A DNA stretch of 64,000 nucleotides from Bifidobacterium moukalabense DSM 27321 (lineage in GTDB: Bacteria; Actinomycetota; Actinomycetes; Actinomycetales; Bifidobacteriaceae), in assembly GCF_000522505.1 (NCBI RefSeq), contig NZ_AZMV01000002.1:62177-126176 (forward strand), given 5' to 3'. The notes beneath the pieces are model-generated. The model was not told the DNA's origin. It saw only the letters and a list, made by a program, of their open reading frames with translations, and searched no databases. A program made the translations under genes and the position numbers. Below, piece by piece: positions 17,535 through 25,903 of this stretch. The stretch's first letter is position 1. Each line of letters opens with the position of its first letter.

Positions 17535-17610
17535 GCCTCAGTAGCTCAGTGGATAGAGCACTTCTCTCCTAAAGAAGGTGTCGTAGGTTCGATTCCTATC
17601 TGGGGCACCA
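17535..17610 (+). tRNA. tRNA-Arg (anticodon CCU)
   Basis: A full cloverleaf can be drawn: acceptor GCCTCAG/CTGGGGC, D arm with AGCTCAGTGGATAGAGC, and anticodon stem CTTCT/AGAAG with loop CTCCTAA giving anticodon CCT at 17568-17570. The T arm carries GTTCGATTC. The discriminator A and CCA (17608-17610) are encoded. It decodes AGG. Confidence 0.95.
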
Positions 17611-17649
17611 AGGCCTTGAAGCCCCTGGTACAAGCCTGTGGCGCCGGCC

Positions 17650-17841
17650 TCACTTCACAGAGCGACGCTTTTCACGCTTCATCGCCCGAAGTGCGGATTT
17701 CTTGGCGCTCCTGCGAAACAGGCCCCTGCCGGTTCCCACCGTGGTGAAGAAACCGCCTTCCTCACGCTCCAAGCGCCATTCATAACGCAGAAGACGCCCT
17801 TGCCGCTTGTTCACAGTAATCTGATACGCCACGATCCTCAC
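17650..17841 (-). CDS. Small basic protein of unknown function
   Basis: An open frame of 63 codons with a GTG start at 17841 (or GTG 17832); a GGGGGTGAGGA stretch lies just upstream. The product has a YQITVNK...YEWRLE beginning, a GGFFTTVGTG middle and a very basic tail (AKKSALRAMKREKRR). The composition looks coding and no other gene explains this 350-base stretch. I recognise no family. It lies just downstream of the tRNA, on the opposite strand. Confidence 0.45.
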   Translation of the reverse strand: MRIVAYQITVNKRQGRLLRYEWRLEREEGGFFTTVGTGRGLFRRSAKKSALRAMKREKRRSVK

Positions 17842-17955
17842 CCCCAGGCATCGTCCAACATCGTGGGTCGTATTCCATGAGGAACGCTAGCACAGGATTA
17901 TTCGTCCATTCCGTGGAAAATCCTGCTTAAGCCGCAGGCAAAGCCATGTATAGCA

Positions 17956-17990
17956 AAAATCCCGAGGAGCTGTGCTCAACTCGGGATTAT
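17956..17990 (-). terminator. Terminator of the orphan 5S rRNA gene
   Basis: On the minus strand AATCCCGAG pairs with CTCGGGATT across a 13-base loop and runs into TTTTT. It lies just past the 3' end of the 5S gene. Confidence 0.8.
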
Positions 17991-18001
17991 AAAGAGTAAA
18001 C

Positions 18002-18117
18002 GCGGCGACGCGCTACTCTCCCACACCCTTCCGAGTGCAGTACCATCGCCGTACTAGGCCTTAGCTTCCGGGTTCGGAATGGGACCGGGCGTTTCACCTA
18101 GGCTCTGATCGCCGCAA
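18002..18117 (-). rRNA. 5S ribosomal RNA, orphan copy
   Basis: A complete 5S-like sequence. The terminal helix GCGGCGA/TCGCCGC is intact. The conserved core, read on the plus strand as GCCTTAGCTTCCGGGTTCGG, is identical to the copy at 41772. No 23S or 16S lies within 20 kb upstream, so this is a stand-alone gene with its own terminator. It differs from the operon copy at roughly 16 positions, several of them paired changes within stems, which argues that its structure is maintained. Confidence 0.9.
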
Positions 18118-18268
18118 GAAGAAACAATACGCGAATCAACCCCAATTGCCAAATCACGGCGTGTCGCAGTCACGGATAAGCCCACAGAACAAAACCCACG
18201 GCATAGCGCCAGCCCCTTCCACAAGCATTCCCAACATCTCACGTCAATCCTTTGACACATCGAAATCA

Positions 18269-18280
18269 GAAAACGTTTTC
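18269..18280. promoter_or_regulatory. Perfect palindrome GAAAACGTTTTC with adjacent promoter
   Basis: This 12-base LacI-type palindrome is followed by TTGACG at 18283, a likely -35 box, about 85 bases before the VOC gene. A second AACGTT-centred palindrome (CAACGTTG, 18959-18966) lies upstream of fucP. The two may belong to one LacI-family regulon. Confidence 0.5.
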
Positions 18281-18367
18281 CATTGACGAAGAAAGTGATA
18301 TTGTTGTATTCGGTTCGACAACAGCCGTTGAACCAGAAAAATATAGCCAGGCAATGGAGGCTTGCAT

Positions 18368-18757
18368 ATGAGCGTTCGCGAACACATCACCGGAGTCGGT
18401 CACGTCGGCATTCCCACCAATGATCTCGAAGGCACCATCGCATACTACGAGAGGCTCGGCTTCGAATGCGAAGGCATCTACCCGAACGGCGAAGACCGCT
18501 GCACGTTCCTGCATCTGAACAATCTCACGCTGGAAGTGTGGACCATGGACCAGCCGGCGAACATGACCGGCGCGATCAATCATTTCGCGCTCGACGTCAC
18601 CGACATCGACAAGGCGTTCGAGGAAGCCGGGAAGCTGGGGCTGAACTTCGTGGAAGGTTCGGTGCAGCATATCGACACATTCCACGAGAACGGCATCCGC
18701 TACTTCAACGTACTCGGGCCGAATCACGAAATCATCGAATTCTGCCAAGTGCTGTAG
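18368..18757 (+). CDS. VOC superfamily protein (glyoxalase/dioxygenase-like)
   Basis: A 129-residue single-module vicinal oxygen chelate protein. The two beta-alpha-beta-beta-beta repeats are visible: VGHVGIPTNDLEGTIAYYERLGF at the start and NHFALDVTDIDKAFEEA from about residue 78, ending GPNHEIIEFCQ. Candidate metal ligands are the His in GHVGI, Glu in LEVWTM, His in NHFAL and Glu in EIIEF. ATG 18368 is seven bases after GGAGG. It precedes fucP by 288 bases, so it may process a fucose-derived or other sugar-derived metabolite. The exact reaction cannot be told. Confidence 0.85.
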   Translation: MSVREHITGVGHVGIPTNDLEGTIAYYERLGFECEGIYPNGEDRCTFLHLNNLTLEVWTMDQPANMTGAINHFALDVTDIDKAFEEAGKLGLNFVEGSVQHIDTFHENGIRYFNVLGPNHEIIEFCQVL

Positions 18758-19045
18758 TCCGGCTACGGCAATGGCCGTCGCACAGCAGCATCACATGCCA
18801 CCCATGCACCGACCAATCACCAGATAACCATAATCAAAAACCCTTCGATGCGCACCAAACGCAATGCACATCGATTTCGTTGGCCTAAGCAAACATATTG
18901 CGGGTTACGGCGACACTCCACCGGCGGGCGACACGCACAGTGCCTCACGCCAGGCGAACAACGTTGAAACAAACGCAACCGTAACGTTTAGGACCATCCC
19001 AAACCCCATACAAGCTACGGTTGCACATCACAGAAGAAGGCAACC

Positions 19046-20485
19046 ATGACACGGCCAATCGACGCACGGACGATCGATGCCACCAACCCCACCGATCCCG
19101 CTTCCGAGGGCGTACAGCCAAAGAAGCAGCATTGGATCGAATTCCCCGACGGATATCTCGACCGCACCCCGGTACTGCAGTTCGCCATGACCTCGGTGCT
19201 GTTCGCCATCTGGGCGATCGCCTCGAGCCTGAACGACATTCTCATCACCCAGTTCAAAGCCGTGTTCTCCTTGAGCGATCTCGCCACCGCCTTCGTGCAA
19301 AGCGCGTTCTACGGCGGCTACTTCCTCATCGCCATTCCGGCATCGCTGTTCATCAAGAAATTCAGCTACAAGCTCGGCATCATCGCGGGTCTGAGCTTCT
19401 TCGCGGTGGGCTGCTTCATCTTCTTCCCCGCCTCGCGACTGGTCACTTACGAAGTGTTCCTGTTCGCCATCTTCGTGGAGGCGATCGGCCTGAGCTTCCT
19501 TGAGACCTCCGCCGACACATACGCCACGCTGATGGGACCGAAGCGGCTCGGCACCGTACGCCTGAACATCGCGCAGACCATGAACGCCCTCGGCCTGATC
19601 ACCGGCATCCTGCTCGGCAAGTACCTGGTGTTCCAGGATTCCAATCTGCACGCCACGATGGCGAAGATGGCCCCGGCCGAGGCCAAGGCGTATGGCGCCG
19701 AACAGCTCGCACGCACGCTGGAGCCTTACAAGTACCTGCTGATCGCGCTGGCCGTGCTGATTGTGCTGTTCGCCATCACCAAGTTCCCGAAGTGCCGCCC
19801 GACCACCGCCGCCAACGCCACCGGCACCGCCGGCGAGAACAAGGTCAAGCTGAGCGAGACCCTGCGCTATCTGTCCCATAACCGTCGCTTCCTCAAGGGC
19901 ATCGGCGTGCAGTTCATCTACATCGGCGCACAAACCGGCATCTGGTCCTTCACCATCCGCCTCGCACTCAATCAGGGTGGCAGCTCGATGACCGACCGCA
20001 AGGCCGCCGATTTCATGATCTTCAGCTACGTGGTCTTCTTCGTGGGCCGTTTGCTCGCCAGCTACCTGCTGTCCCGCTCCCGTGAAACCCGCGTACTCGC
20101 CACGTTCATGGCGCTCGGCTGCGTCTCGCTGCTGTGCGTCGCGTTCCTGCCGGGCATGAGCGCCGTGTGGGCCGCCGTGGCCGTGAGCCTGTTCCTCGGA
20201 CCGGGCTGGCCGACCATCTACGCCCGCACGCTGTCCACCGTCGAAGATCGCCGCCATACCGAAACCGCCGGCGCGATCATCGTGATGGCACTGGTCGGCG
20301 GTGCCGTACTGCCGACCTTGCAGGGCGCGTTATCCGACGCGGTCACCATGCAGTTCTCCTTCATCCTGCCCGCCATCGAACTGCTGATCGTCGCCCTCTA
20401 CTTCGTCTCCGAATTCAAGCGCGACAAGTACACGCCGCAACAGCTCGCCGTGATGGCAGCCGCCGCGCAGCAAGAGGCCAAGTAA
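19046..20485 (+). CDS. fucP: FucP-type L-fucose:proton symporter (MFS)
   Basis: A 479-residue, 12-helix permease. The FucP subfamily pattern is clear: VLFAIWAIASSLNDILITQFKAVFSLS (compare FALWGFANDMTNPLVAAFK in E. coli FucP) and FLETSADTYATLMGP in the fourth and fifth helices. The C-terminal half has VQFIYIGAQTGIWSF and ends in a polar tail. ATG 19046 follows AGAAGAAGG. The substrate is probably L-fucose, though close homologues carry glucose or galactose. The VOC gene upstream may share its pathway, and a strong hairpin ends the unit. Confidence 0.88.
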   Translation: MTRPIDARTIDATNPTDPASEGVQPKKQHWIEFPDGYLDRTPVLQFAMTSVLFAIWAIASSLNDILITQFKAVFSLSDLATAFVQSAFYGGYFLIAIPASLFIKKFSYKLGIIAGLSFFAVGCFIFFPASRLVTYEVFLFAIFVEAIGLSFLETSADTYATLMGPKRLGTVRLNIAQTMNALGLITGILLGKYLVFQDSNLHATMAKMAPAEAKAYGAEQLARTLEPYKYLLIALAVLIVLFAITKFPKCRPTTAANATGTAGENKVKLSETLRYLSHNRRFLKGIGVQFIYIGAQTGIWSFTIRLALNQGGSSMTDRKAADFMIFSYVVFFVGRLLASYLLSRSRETRVLATFMALGCVSLLCVAFLPGMSAVWAAVAVSLFLGPGWPTIYARTLSTVEDRRHTETAGAIIVMALVGGAVLPTLQGALSDAVTMQFSFILPAIELLIVALYFVSEFKRDKYTPQQLAVMAAAAQQEAK

Positions 20486-20515
20486 GCCATTACCCTGCCA
20501 GGAATGCCCCAATCC

Positions 20516-20558
20516 GGAACGGCGCGTTCGAGGATAGTCTCCCCGAACGCGCCGTTCC
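20516..20558 (+). terminator. Strong stem-loop after fucP
   Basis: GGAACGGCGCGTTCG (20516-20530) pairs perfectly over 15 bases with CGAACGCGCCGTTCC (20544-20558). The stem starts 31 bases after the fucP stop codon and precedes the next gene by 88 bases. There is no U-run. Confidence 0.7.
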
Positions 20559-20646
20559 GCCATTCGGCAACGTTTATGAGATAGAGTTACTGGCAACAAA
20601 CGCTTACGCACGATTCGAACGCCATTCGTACGAAAGAAGGCCAGCA

Positions 20647-21372
20647 ATGACGATCGCCTCCTGCGGCTCGGTTACCGCACTCACCCTCGGCTTGCCGAAC
20701 TCCGCCGCGATTCCCGCCGGGAAAGCGAACCTGCCGAAAGGACTGTTCGCCGCGAAGGCGCCGCTTTCCGCCAAGACGAAGCAACGACTGGTCAACGACA
20801 TCGAAGCGATCACGATGATCGCGTTGCTGCGTGCCTCGAACATTTCGCTCGCACAGGGCGCGCGCATTCCGGAAATACTGGTGATCGGACTGCGTCTGCA
20901 TGGCACAAATGCCACGATTCCGTCGGAAATCATCGAATTGATTGCGGCGCAACGCAAATCGGGCATCGTATTCACCTGCGTACGCGACGCCGATTTCGAA
21001 GGCACTACGCGGCAGGAATGCGCGTTTGCCGTCCGCCGAGCGCTTCCGGGGCGTGCCGGGCATACACCGACGTTCAAGGTGTTCTCTTCGGCATGGACCA
21101 CAGCCGGAGAGGCGATGCTGCTGATCGACGACCTGTCGGTCGATTCAATGGACGCGCTATGGGAGTCGCTGTGCTCGCAGGTGATTTTCGAATCCCCCGA
21201 CCCCGCGAATCTGGACGCGCGCATCGTGCGCCATACGCAGGTCGCGCAGTTGCAAGCCGATATCGACAAGCTCACACGCGACCATCAGCGCGCCAAGAAC
21301 CCCGAACAGCGCAACGAGATCTTCGCCAAGCTCCATAAGGCCAAGAAGCAGCTCGAAGCGCTGAACGCATAA
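20647..21372 (+). CDS. DUF4391 domain-containing protein
   Basis: A 241-residue protein matching the DUF4391 pattern. LPKGLFAAKAPLSAKTKQRLVNDIEAITMIALL is near residues 28-62. A beta-rich middle follows (EILVIGLRLHG, GIVFTCVRD, TFKVFSSAW), then a C-terminal coiled coil ending KLHKAKKQLEAL. AGAAGG precedes ATG 20647. Biochemical function is unknown. In other genomes the family is often found beside SNF2/DEAD helicases and DNA methyltransferases; here it stands alone between fucP and ppx. Confidence 0.8.
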   Translation: MTIASCGSVTALTLGLPNSAAIPAGKANLPKGLFAAKAPLSAKTKQRLVNDIEAITMIALLRASNISLAQGARIPEILVIGLRLHGTNATIPSEIIELIAAQRKSGIVFTCVRDADFEGTTRQECAFAVRRALPGRAGHTPTFKVFSSAWTTAGEAMLLIDDLSVDSMDALWESLCSQVIFESPDPANLDARIVRHTQVAQLQADIDKLTRDHQRAKNPEQRNEIFAKLHKAKKQLEALNA

Positions 21373-21392
21373 CGCATCGATGCCGCTTGAGG

Positions 21393-22364
21393 TCAGAATC
21401 CCAATCTTGTGCGCCCGAACTGGTCAAGCCAGCGCAGAATCGCACCTTCGCGCAGAGCCCACGGGCAGATCTCGATCTCCTCGACGTCAAGCGCACGCAT
21501 GATCTCATCAATCACCAAGCCGCCGCCGACGATCTGATACGTACGCTCCGGCGTGACGCCCGGCAATGCCACACGCTGATCCGGCGAGATCGAGGCAAGA
21601 CGCGGCAACCAATCCTCAAGCTGGTCCCTGGTCATCACCGACGTGTCCACGCGGCCCGGCTGACGCAACACGGCACCGGCCAGGCGAGCCAGCGAACGAA
21701 TCGTCTTGGACGTGCCGACCGCATGCATCGGATGCTTCGACTTGGGGAACGCCTCGACCATCGGATTGAGAATCTTACGAATCTGCTTGCGGGCCCTTTC
21801 AAGCTCCTCCACATCGGCGACGCCGCTCTCCGGCAGGAATTCACGGGTGACGCGGCCGGCGCCCGCAGGCACGCTCAGCGCCACGGTCGGGTCTTCATCG
21901 GAACCCATGGCCACCTCAAGCGACCCCCCGCCGATATCCAGCACGAGCAGACGGCCGGCGTCCCATCCATACCAGCGGCGAGCGGCCAGGAAGGTAAGCC
22001 GGGCCTCATCGACCCCGGACAGCACAGTGACCGGCTGACCGATGGCCTCCTCGATGCGACGCAGGATCCTGCCGCCGTTGGGCGCCTCACGCAATGCCGA
22101 GGTGGCGAGCACGAGCAACTGGGTGATCTCATACTCCTCGGCGAGTTTCATCGCCTTGTGCACGGCCTCGAGCACGGCTTCGACGCCGGCCTTTCTGATG
22201 GTGCCGTCTTCCTTGAGATACTGCATCAAACGGACCGTGCTCTTCACGCTCGCCTCCGGTTCGGGCCTGGCGCCCGGAGCCGCATCGACGATGAGCATGT
22301 GTACCGTATTCGAACCGATATCAAGCACGCCGAGTCTCGTGGCGTGCGAACGTAAGTTGACCAT
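21393..22364 (-). CDS. Ppx/GppA family exopolyphosphatase / pppGpp phosphatase
   Basis: A 323-residue ASKHA phosphatase. The N-terminal phosphate loop GVLDIGSNTVHMLIVD, the second-domain loop LVLDIGGGSLEVAMG near 140 and the AGAGRVTREFL segment are typical. It lacks the extra C-terminal HD domain of long Ppx proteins, as usual in actinobacteria. ATG 22364 (MVNLRSH) is preferred over the upstream in-frame ATG, whose added residues look random. It acts on polyphosphate or pppGpp in the cytoplasm and converges with DUF4391. Confidence 0.88.
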   Translation of the reverse strand: MVNLRSHATRLGVLDIGSNTVHMLIVDAAPGARPEPEASVKSTVRLMQYLKEDGTIRKAGVEAVLEAVHKAMKLAEEYEITQLLVLATSALREAPNGGRILRRIEEAIGQPVTVLSGVDEARLTFLAARRWYGWDAGRLLVLDIGGGSLEVAMGSDEDPTVALSVPAGAGRVTREFLPESGVADVEELERARKQIRKILNPMVEAFPKSKHPMHAVGTSKTIRSLARLAGAVLRQPGRVDTSVMTRDQLEDWLPRLASISPDQRVALPGVTPERTYQIVGGGLVIDEIMRALDVEEIEICPWALREGAILRWLDQFGRTRLGF

Positions 22365-22438
22365 GCTTCCACAGCATAGCAACTTAAGCGATTAAGTGCC
22401 TGTGCGACATGCCCTGTCAAGACGATCAGGCAAAAATG

Positions 22439-23674
22439 TCACCTCTGTGCGGCACGCAACCCGGCCACAAAATCACCGAGACGTTTCAGCCCCTCACGCA
22501 AAGCCTCACGAGAGGCCGCATACGATAGGCGCACGTGCGTATCGGCCGTCGCCTCGCCGAAGTCACGGCCCGGGGTCAGCGCAATATGCGCCTCCTTCAA
22601 GGCACGCTCGCAGAACGTCCACGCGTCCAGCCCCGTACCGGAAATGTTGAAGTACGCGTAGAACGCGCCATTCGGCTCGACCTCCAGCGGCAGACCGATC
22701 TCGGCCAGACCATCAACCACGATACGACGACGCGCCAGCAGCTCCTGACGGCGCTCCTCACAAATGGCCAACGTCTCCGGAGTGAAGCATGCGAGCGCCG
22801 CATGCTGGGTGGGTGTATGCGCACACAGGAAGAAGTTGGTGGAAAGGTCGTCCATGGCTTCGAGCGCATACTCGGGCACGACCATCCATCCCAAGCGCCA
22901 ACCGGTCATGCCGAAGAACTTGGAGAAGCTCGAGCAGACGATGGCGTCCGGGTCGCATGCCAGCACGGACTTCACCTCGGAACCGTCGGGCTCGCGGTCG
23001 GCCAGGTCCAGGTAGGTCTCGTCGACGATGCGCCATACGCCACGCTCACGGGCCAGATCGCATACGGCCTTCAACGTATCGAAGGCGATGGTGGTGCCGG
23101 TCGGATTGGACGGTGAGGTGATCATCACGGCCTTGGTGCGTTCCGACCAGTATTCCCTGCACAGCTCCGGCGTCAGGTGGAATCGGGTGGCTGCGGAAGT
23201 CGGCACATCCACCACCTTGCCGCCGAACGCGCGCACCAGCTCGCGATTGCACGGGTAGGACGGGTCCGCGATCAGCACCTCGTCCCCCTCGTTCACCGTC
23301 AGTGCGGCTGACAGCAGCAGTGCCGTGGATCCGCCTGCGGTGATCGCAATACGTTTCGGATCGACGTCGACGTGGTGACGCTCCCTGTAGAAGTCGGAAA
23401 TCGCCTGACGCAGTTCCGGCAGACCCATCGCGGCGGTGTACGGCAGCGGGCGGCCATCGTACTGTTCACGCATCGCATCGCGCACCGCAGGTGGGGCGCC
23501 GAAATCCGGTTCACCCAGACTCAGCTTGACGACGTCGGTGCCGGCCGCAATCATCTCATCGGCCATCGCGCCGAAAACCATGGCGCGGAACGGATTGGCG
23601 ATTTGCGCGCGGTACGACATCCGCGGCAATGCGGCGGCAGCAACGGTTTGTGCGGTATCTTCAGCGTTTCCCAT
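22439..23674 (-). CDS. Pyridoxal-phosphate aminotransferase, class I/II
   Basis: A 411-residue fold-type I aminotransferase. Motifs in order are LSLGEPDFGAPP near 52, YDGRPLPYTAAMGLPELR, ITAGGSTALLLSA (cofactor phosphate binding), ITSPSNPTGTTI, RIVDETYLDL, and the catalytic lysine in SSFSKFFGMTGWRLGW near 250. RLSYAAS near the end carries the substrate-carboxylate-binding arginine. It is most like aspartate or branched-chain-type PatA enzymes; the amino-acid specificity cannot be assigned. It lies 74 bases upstream of ppx on the same strand. Confidence 0.9.
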   Translation of the reverse strand: MGNAEDTAQTVAAAALPRMSYRAQIANPFRAMVFGAMADEMIAAGTDVVKLSLGEPDFGAPPAVRDAMREQYDGRPLPYTAAMGLPELRQAISDFYRERHHVDVDPKRIAITAGGSTALLLSAALTVNEGDEVLIADPSYPCNRELVRAFGGKVVDVPTSAATRFHLTPELCREYWSERTKAVMITSPSNPTGTTIAFDTLKAVCDLARERGVWRIVDETYLDLADREPDGSEVKSVLACDPDAIVCSSFSKFFGMTGWRLGWMVVPEYALEAMDDLSTNFFLCAHTPTQHAALACFTPETLAICEERRQELLARRRIVVDGLAEIGLPLEVEPNGAFYAYFNISGTGLDAWTFCERALKEAHIALTPGRDFGEATADTHVRLSYAASREALREGLKRLGDFVAGLRAAQR

Positions 23675-23750
23675 ATCTCGGTTCTAACTGCGAGACACGA
23701 CAAGCCGTCTGCCATTCGCGGACGTTGCCCATATAACGCGCGAGAATCCT

Positions 23751-24236
23751 TCAAACATCGGGATTTTCACGCTCGGTATCGACGGCGCCATCATCCGGGT
23801 CGACGGCATTCCCCACGATCTCGCGATATAGCCGTTCGAGCCGTTCCTCGCGCACCTTCTTGCCGAGTTCGCATTCCCATACGACGATCACCTTCCAGCC
23901 CATCGCCTCAAGTTCGGCATGCTGCTTGATGTCTCGTTCACGGTTGCGCACCAGTTTTGCGCTCCAGAATTCCACGTTCGACTTCGGCATGGAATGCTTC
24001 GTGCATCCCTCATGCATATGCCAGAAGCATCCGTTGACGAACACGACGGTATGGTATTTCGGCAGCACCACATCGGGGTGCCCCGGGTATCGTTTGTCGT
24101 TCTTGCGGAACCGCAGGCCCTTGGCGAACAGGAAACTACGCACGAGCGTTTCGATCGACGTGTTTTCGCCCCGAATATGCGACATGATGTAGCTGCGGGT
24201 GCCACGCTCGTACTTTTCGACTCTTTTTCCTGCCAC
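23751..24236 (-). CDS. vsr: Very short patch repair (Vsr) endonuclease
   Basis: A 161-residue Vsr family protein that nicks beside T:G mismatches arising from 5-methylcytosine deamination. YIMSHIRGENTSIETLVRSFLFAKGLRFRKN precedes the catalytic and zinc core YPGHPDVVLPKYHTVVFVNGCFWHMHEGC (residues about 48-77), then WSAKLVRNRERD and WECEL. The start is GTG 24236. Vsr genes normally sit beside a cytosine methyltransferase; here the only visible candidate is at 39956-41494, 16 kb away. Confidence 0.92.
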   Translation of the reverse strand: MAGKRVEKYERGTRSYIMSHIRGENTSIETLVRSFLFAKGLRFRKNDKRYPGHPDVVLPKYHTVVFVNGCFWHMHEGCTKHSMPKSNVEFWSAKLVRNRERDIKQHAELEAMGWKVIVVWECELGKKVREERLERLYREIVGNAVDPDDGAVDTERENPDV

Positions 24237-24330
24237 GGCCCCATTATGGCAAAGGACCCAGGATCATTCGGCGTAAACTGGTGCTTGGCAACGCGGCTTG
24301 ACGGAATCGGACGGTTCAAGGAGGACTCTC

Positions 24331-25335
24331 ATGGCACAGGTGAACGTAGCCATTCTCGGCGCAGGTCGGATTGCGCGGAGCATGGCCGATACGTTGGTGA
24401 AGATGGCGGCCGATCCGCGTTATGCGGATCTGGTCGCGCCGTATGCGGTCGCGGCACGCGACGGCGAGCGCGCAGCCGCCTTTGCCGCACAGTATGGCTT
24501 CCCTGTTTCATATGGCTCGTATGAGGAGCTTGCCGCCGACCCGAACGTGGATCTGGTCTATATCGCGACCCCGCATAACCTGCATGCCGAACAGGCCATG
24601 CTGTGCATGAGGGCCGGCAAGGGCGTGCTGGTCGAGAAGGCCTTTGGCGCGAATGCGGCGCAGACCCGCGCGATGCTGAACGTTTCGCGTGAGACCGGCA
24701 TGCTATGCGCCGAGGCGATCTGGACGCGCTACATGCCGTCGCGCATGATGATCGACGATATCATCGCGTCCGGGGTCATCGGCGAGGTGACGGCCATCAA
24801 CGCGAATCTGTGCTACCCCACCACGGCGAAGGCGCGCATCACCGATCCGGCCTTGGCCGGCGGCGCACTATTGGATGTCGGCGTATATCCGATCAACTTC
24901 ATCGATATGATCATGCACAATGCGCCGATCGCGCGCATGGAATCGTCGATGCAACCATATGAGACCGGCGTGGATGCATATGATTCCATGACGTTCCACT
25001 ATGAGAACGGCGTGGCGGCCACGGCGCAAAGCTCCATTCTGTGCCATTCCGATCGCATGGGAGCCGTTTGGGGAACGGACGGCTATCTGACCTGCGAGAA
25101 CATCAACAACGTCGCCTCGATCGACGTGTATGACGGCAATCATCAGGTCAAGGCCCATTACGACGTTCCGCCACAGCTGACCGGTTACGAGTATGAAGTG
25201 GTGGCCTCCGCGCAGACCATGCTTGATGGCCATCGCGAATGCGAGGCCATGCCCCACGCCGACACCCTGCGCATCATGGAACTCATGGATTCGCTGCGTG
25301 CCGACTGGGGCTTGACATATCCGTTCGAAGTCTAG
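24331..25335 (+). CDS. Gfo/Idh/MocA family oxidoreductase
   Basis: A 334-residue NAD(P)-dependent sugar dehydrogenase. It has the Rossmann start VAILGAGRIARSMADTL, then YIATPHNLHAEQA and GKGVLVEKAFGANAAQ, where the usual EKP is EKA. The C-terminal domain contains AEAIWTRYMPS and LLDVGVYPI. ATG 24331 follows AAGGAGG. The pattern resembles trans-1,2-dihydrobenzene-1,2-diol dehydrogenase-like and sugar dehydrogenase members; the substrate is unknown. It appears to be transcribed alone. Confidence 0.9.
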   Translation: MAQVNVAILGAGRIARSMADTLVKMAADPRYADLVAPYAVAARDGERAAAFAAQYGFPVSYGSYEELAADPNVDLVYIATPHNLHAEQAMLCMRAGKGVLVEKAFGANAAQTRAMLNVSRETGMLCAEAIWTRYMPSRMMIDDIIASGVIGEVTAINANLCYPTTAKARITDPALAGGALLDVGVYPINFIDMIMHNAPIARMESSMQPYETGVDAYDSMTFHYENGVAATAQSSILCHSDRMGAVWGTDGYLTCENINNVASIDVYDGNHQVKAHYDVPPQLTGYEYEVVASAQTMLDGHRECEAMPHADTLRIMELMDSLRADWGLTYPFEV

Positions 25336-25462
25336 CAATACCCGCTAAAGTATCATCTCGGCGCGTTCCACGGCAGATCCACGATCCGCTCCGGGCCAGG
25401 CGAAATCTTCCCCGTTGTATCCTGGTCCTGATTTCCTCTGCTGAAGGGCGAAGGAGAGCGCC

Positions 25463-25897
25463 GTGACCAAAACAACCGCCGACGTGCAACAGCCACGCAA
25501 CATCATCAACGTCGTGGGTGCCGCCATTGTGCGCGATGGCAAGGTGTTGTGCGCTCAACGTGGCGAAGGCAAATCATTGGCCGGTTTCTGGGAGTTCCCC
25601 GGCGGCAAGATCGAACCGTACGAAACCGCACGGGAAGCCCTGCATCGCGAAATCGAGGAGGAGCTGCTGTGCGAGATCGAAGTCGTCGATGAAGTGTGCA
25701 CGTCCTCTCACGATTACGATTTCGGCACCGTCGTGCTCACCTCGTTCGTCTGCCATCTGCTGAGCGGCACTCCCCACCTGACGGAACATCATGCGATCCG
25801 TTGGCTTTCGCCAAGTGAGATGCTCACGTTGGATTGGGCGCCCGCCGACCGCGAAGCGGTGCGATTGATCTCCGCGATGGATTTCAACAGGAAGTGA
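25463..25897 (+). CDS. Nudix hydrolase (MutT-like)
   Basis: A 144-residue protein with a complete Nudix box, G-x5-E-x7-REUxEExGU type, read as GGKIEPYETAREALHREIEEEL near residues 46-68. A MutT-like opening (INVVGAAIVRDGKVLCAQRG) and ending (IRWLSPSEMLTLDWAPAD) surround it. MutT enzymes hydrolyse 8-oxo-dGTP. The GTG start at 25463 follows AAGGAG. The next gene begins six bases after its stop codon, so they are almost certainly one operon, coupling a nucleotide-sanitising enzyme with a nuclease-helicase. Confidence 0.92.
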   Translation: MTKTTADVQQPRNIINVVGAAIVRDGKVLCAQRGEGKSLAGFWEFPGGKIEPYETAREALHREIEEELLCEIEVVDEVCTSSHDYDFGTVVLTSFVCHLLSGTPHLTEHHAIRWLSPSEMLTLDWAPADREAVRLISAMDFNRK

Positions 25898-25903
25898 TGG
25901 CGG

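Noticed and set aside
17535..17610. tRNA-Arg as an integration site for a mobile island
   Set aside because: No integrase gene and no repeat of the tRNA 3' end was seen downstream.
19028..20257. 409-codon minus-strand open frame opposite fucP
   Set aside because: It is an antisense shadow of a membrane protein gene with no ribosome binding site.
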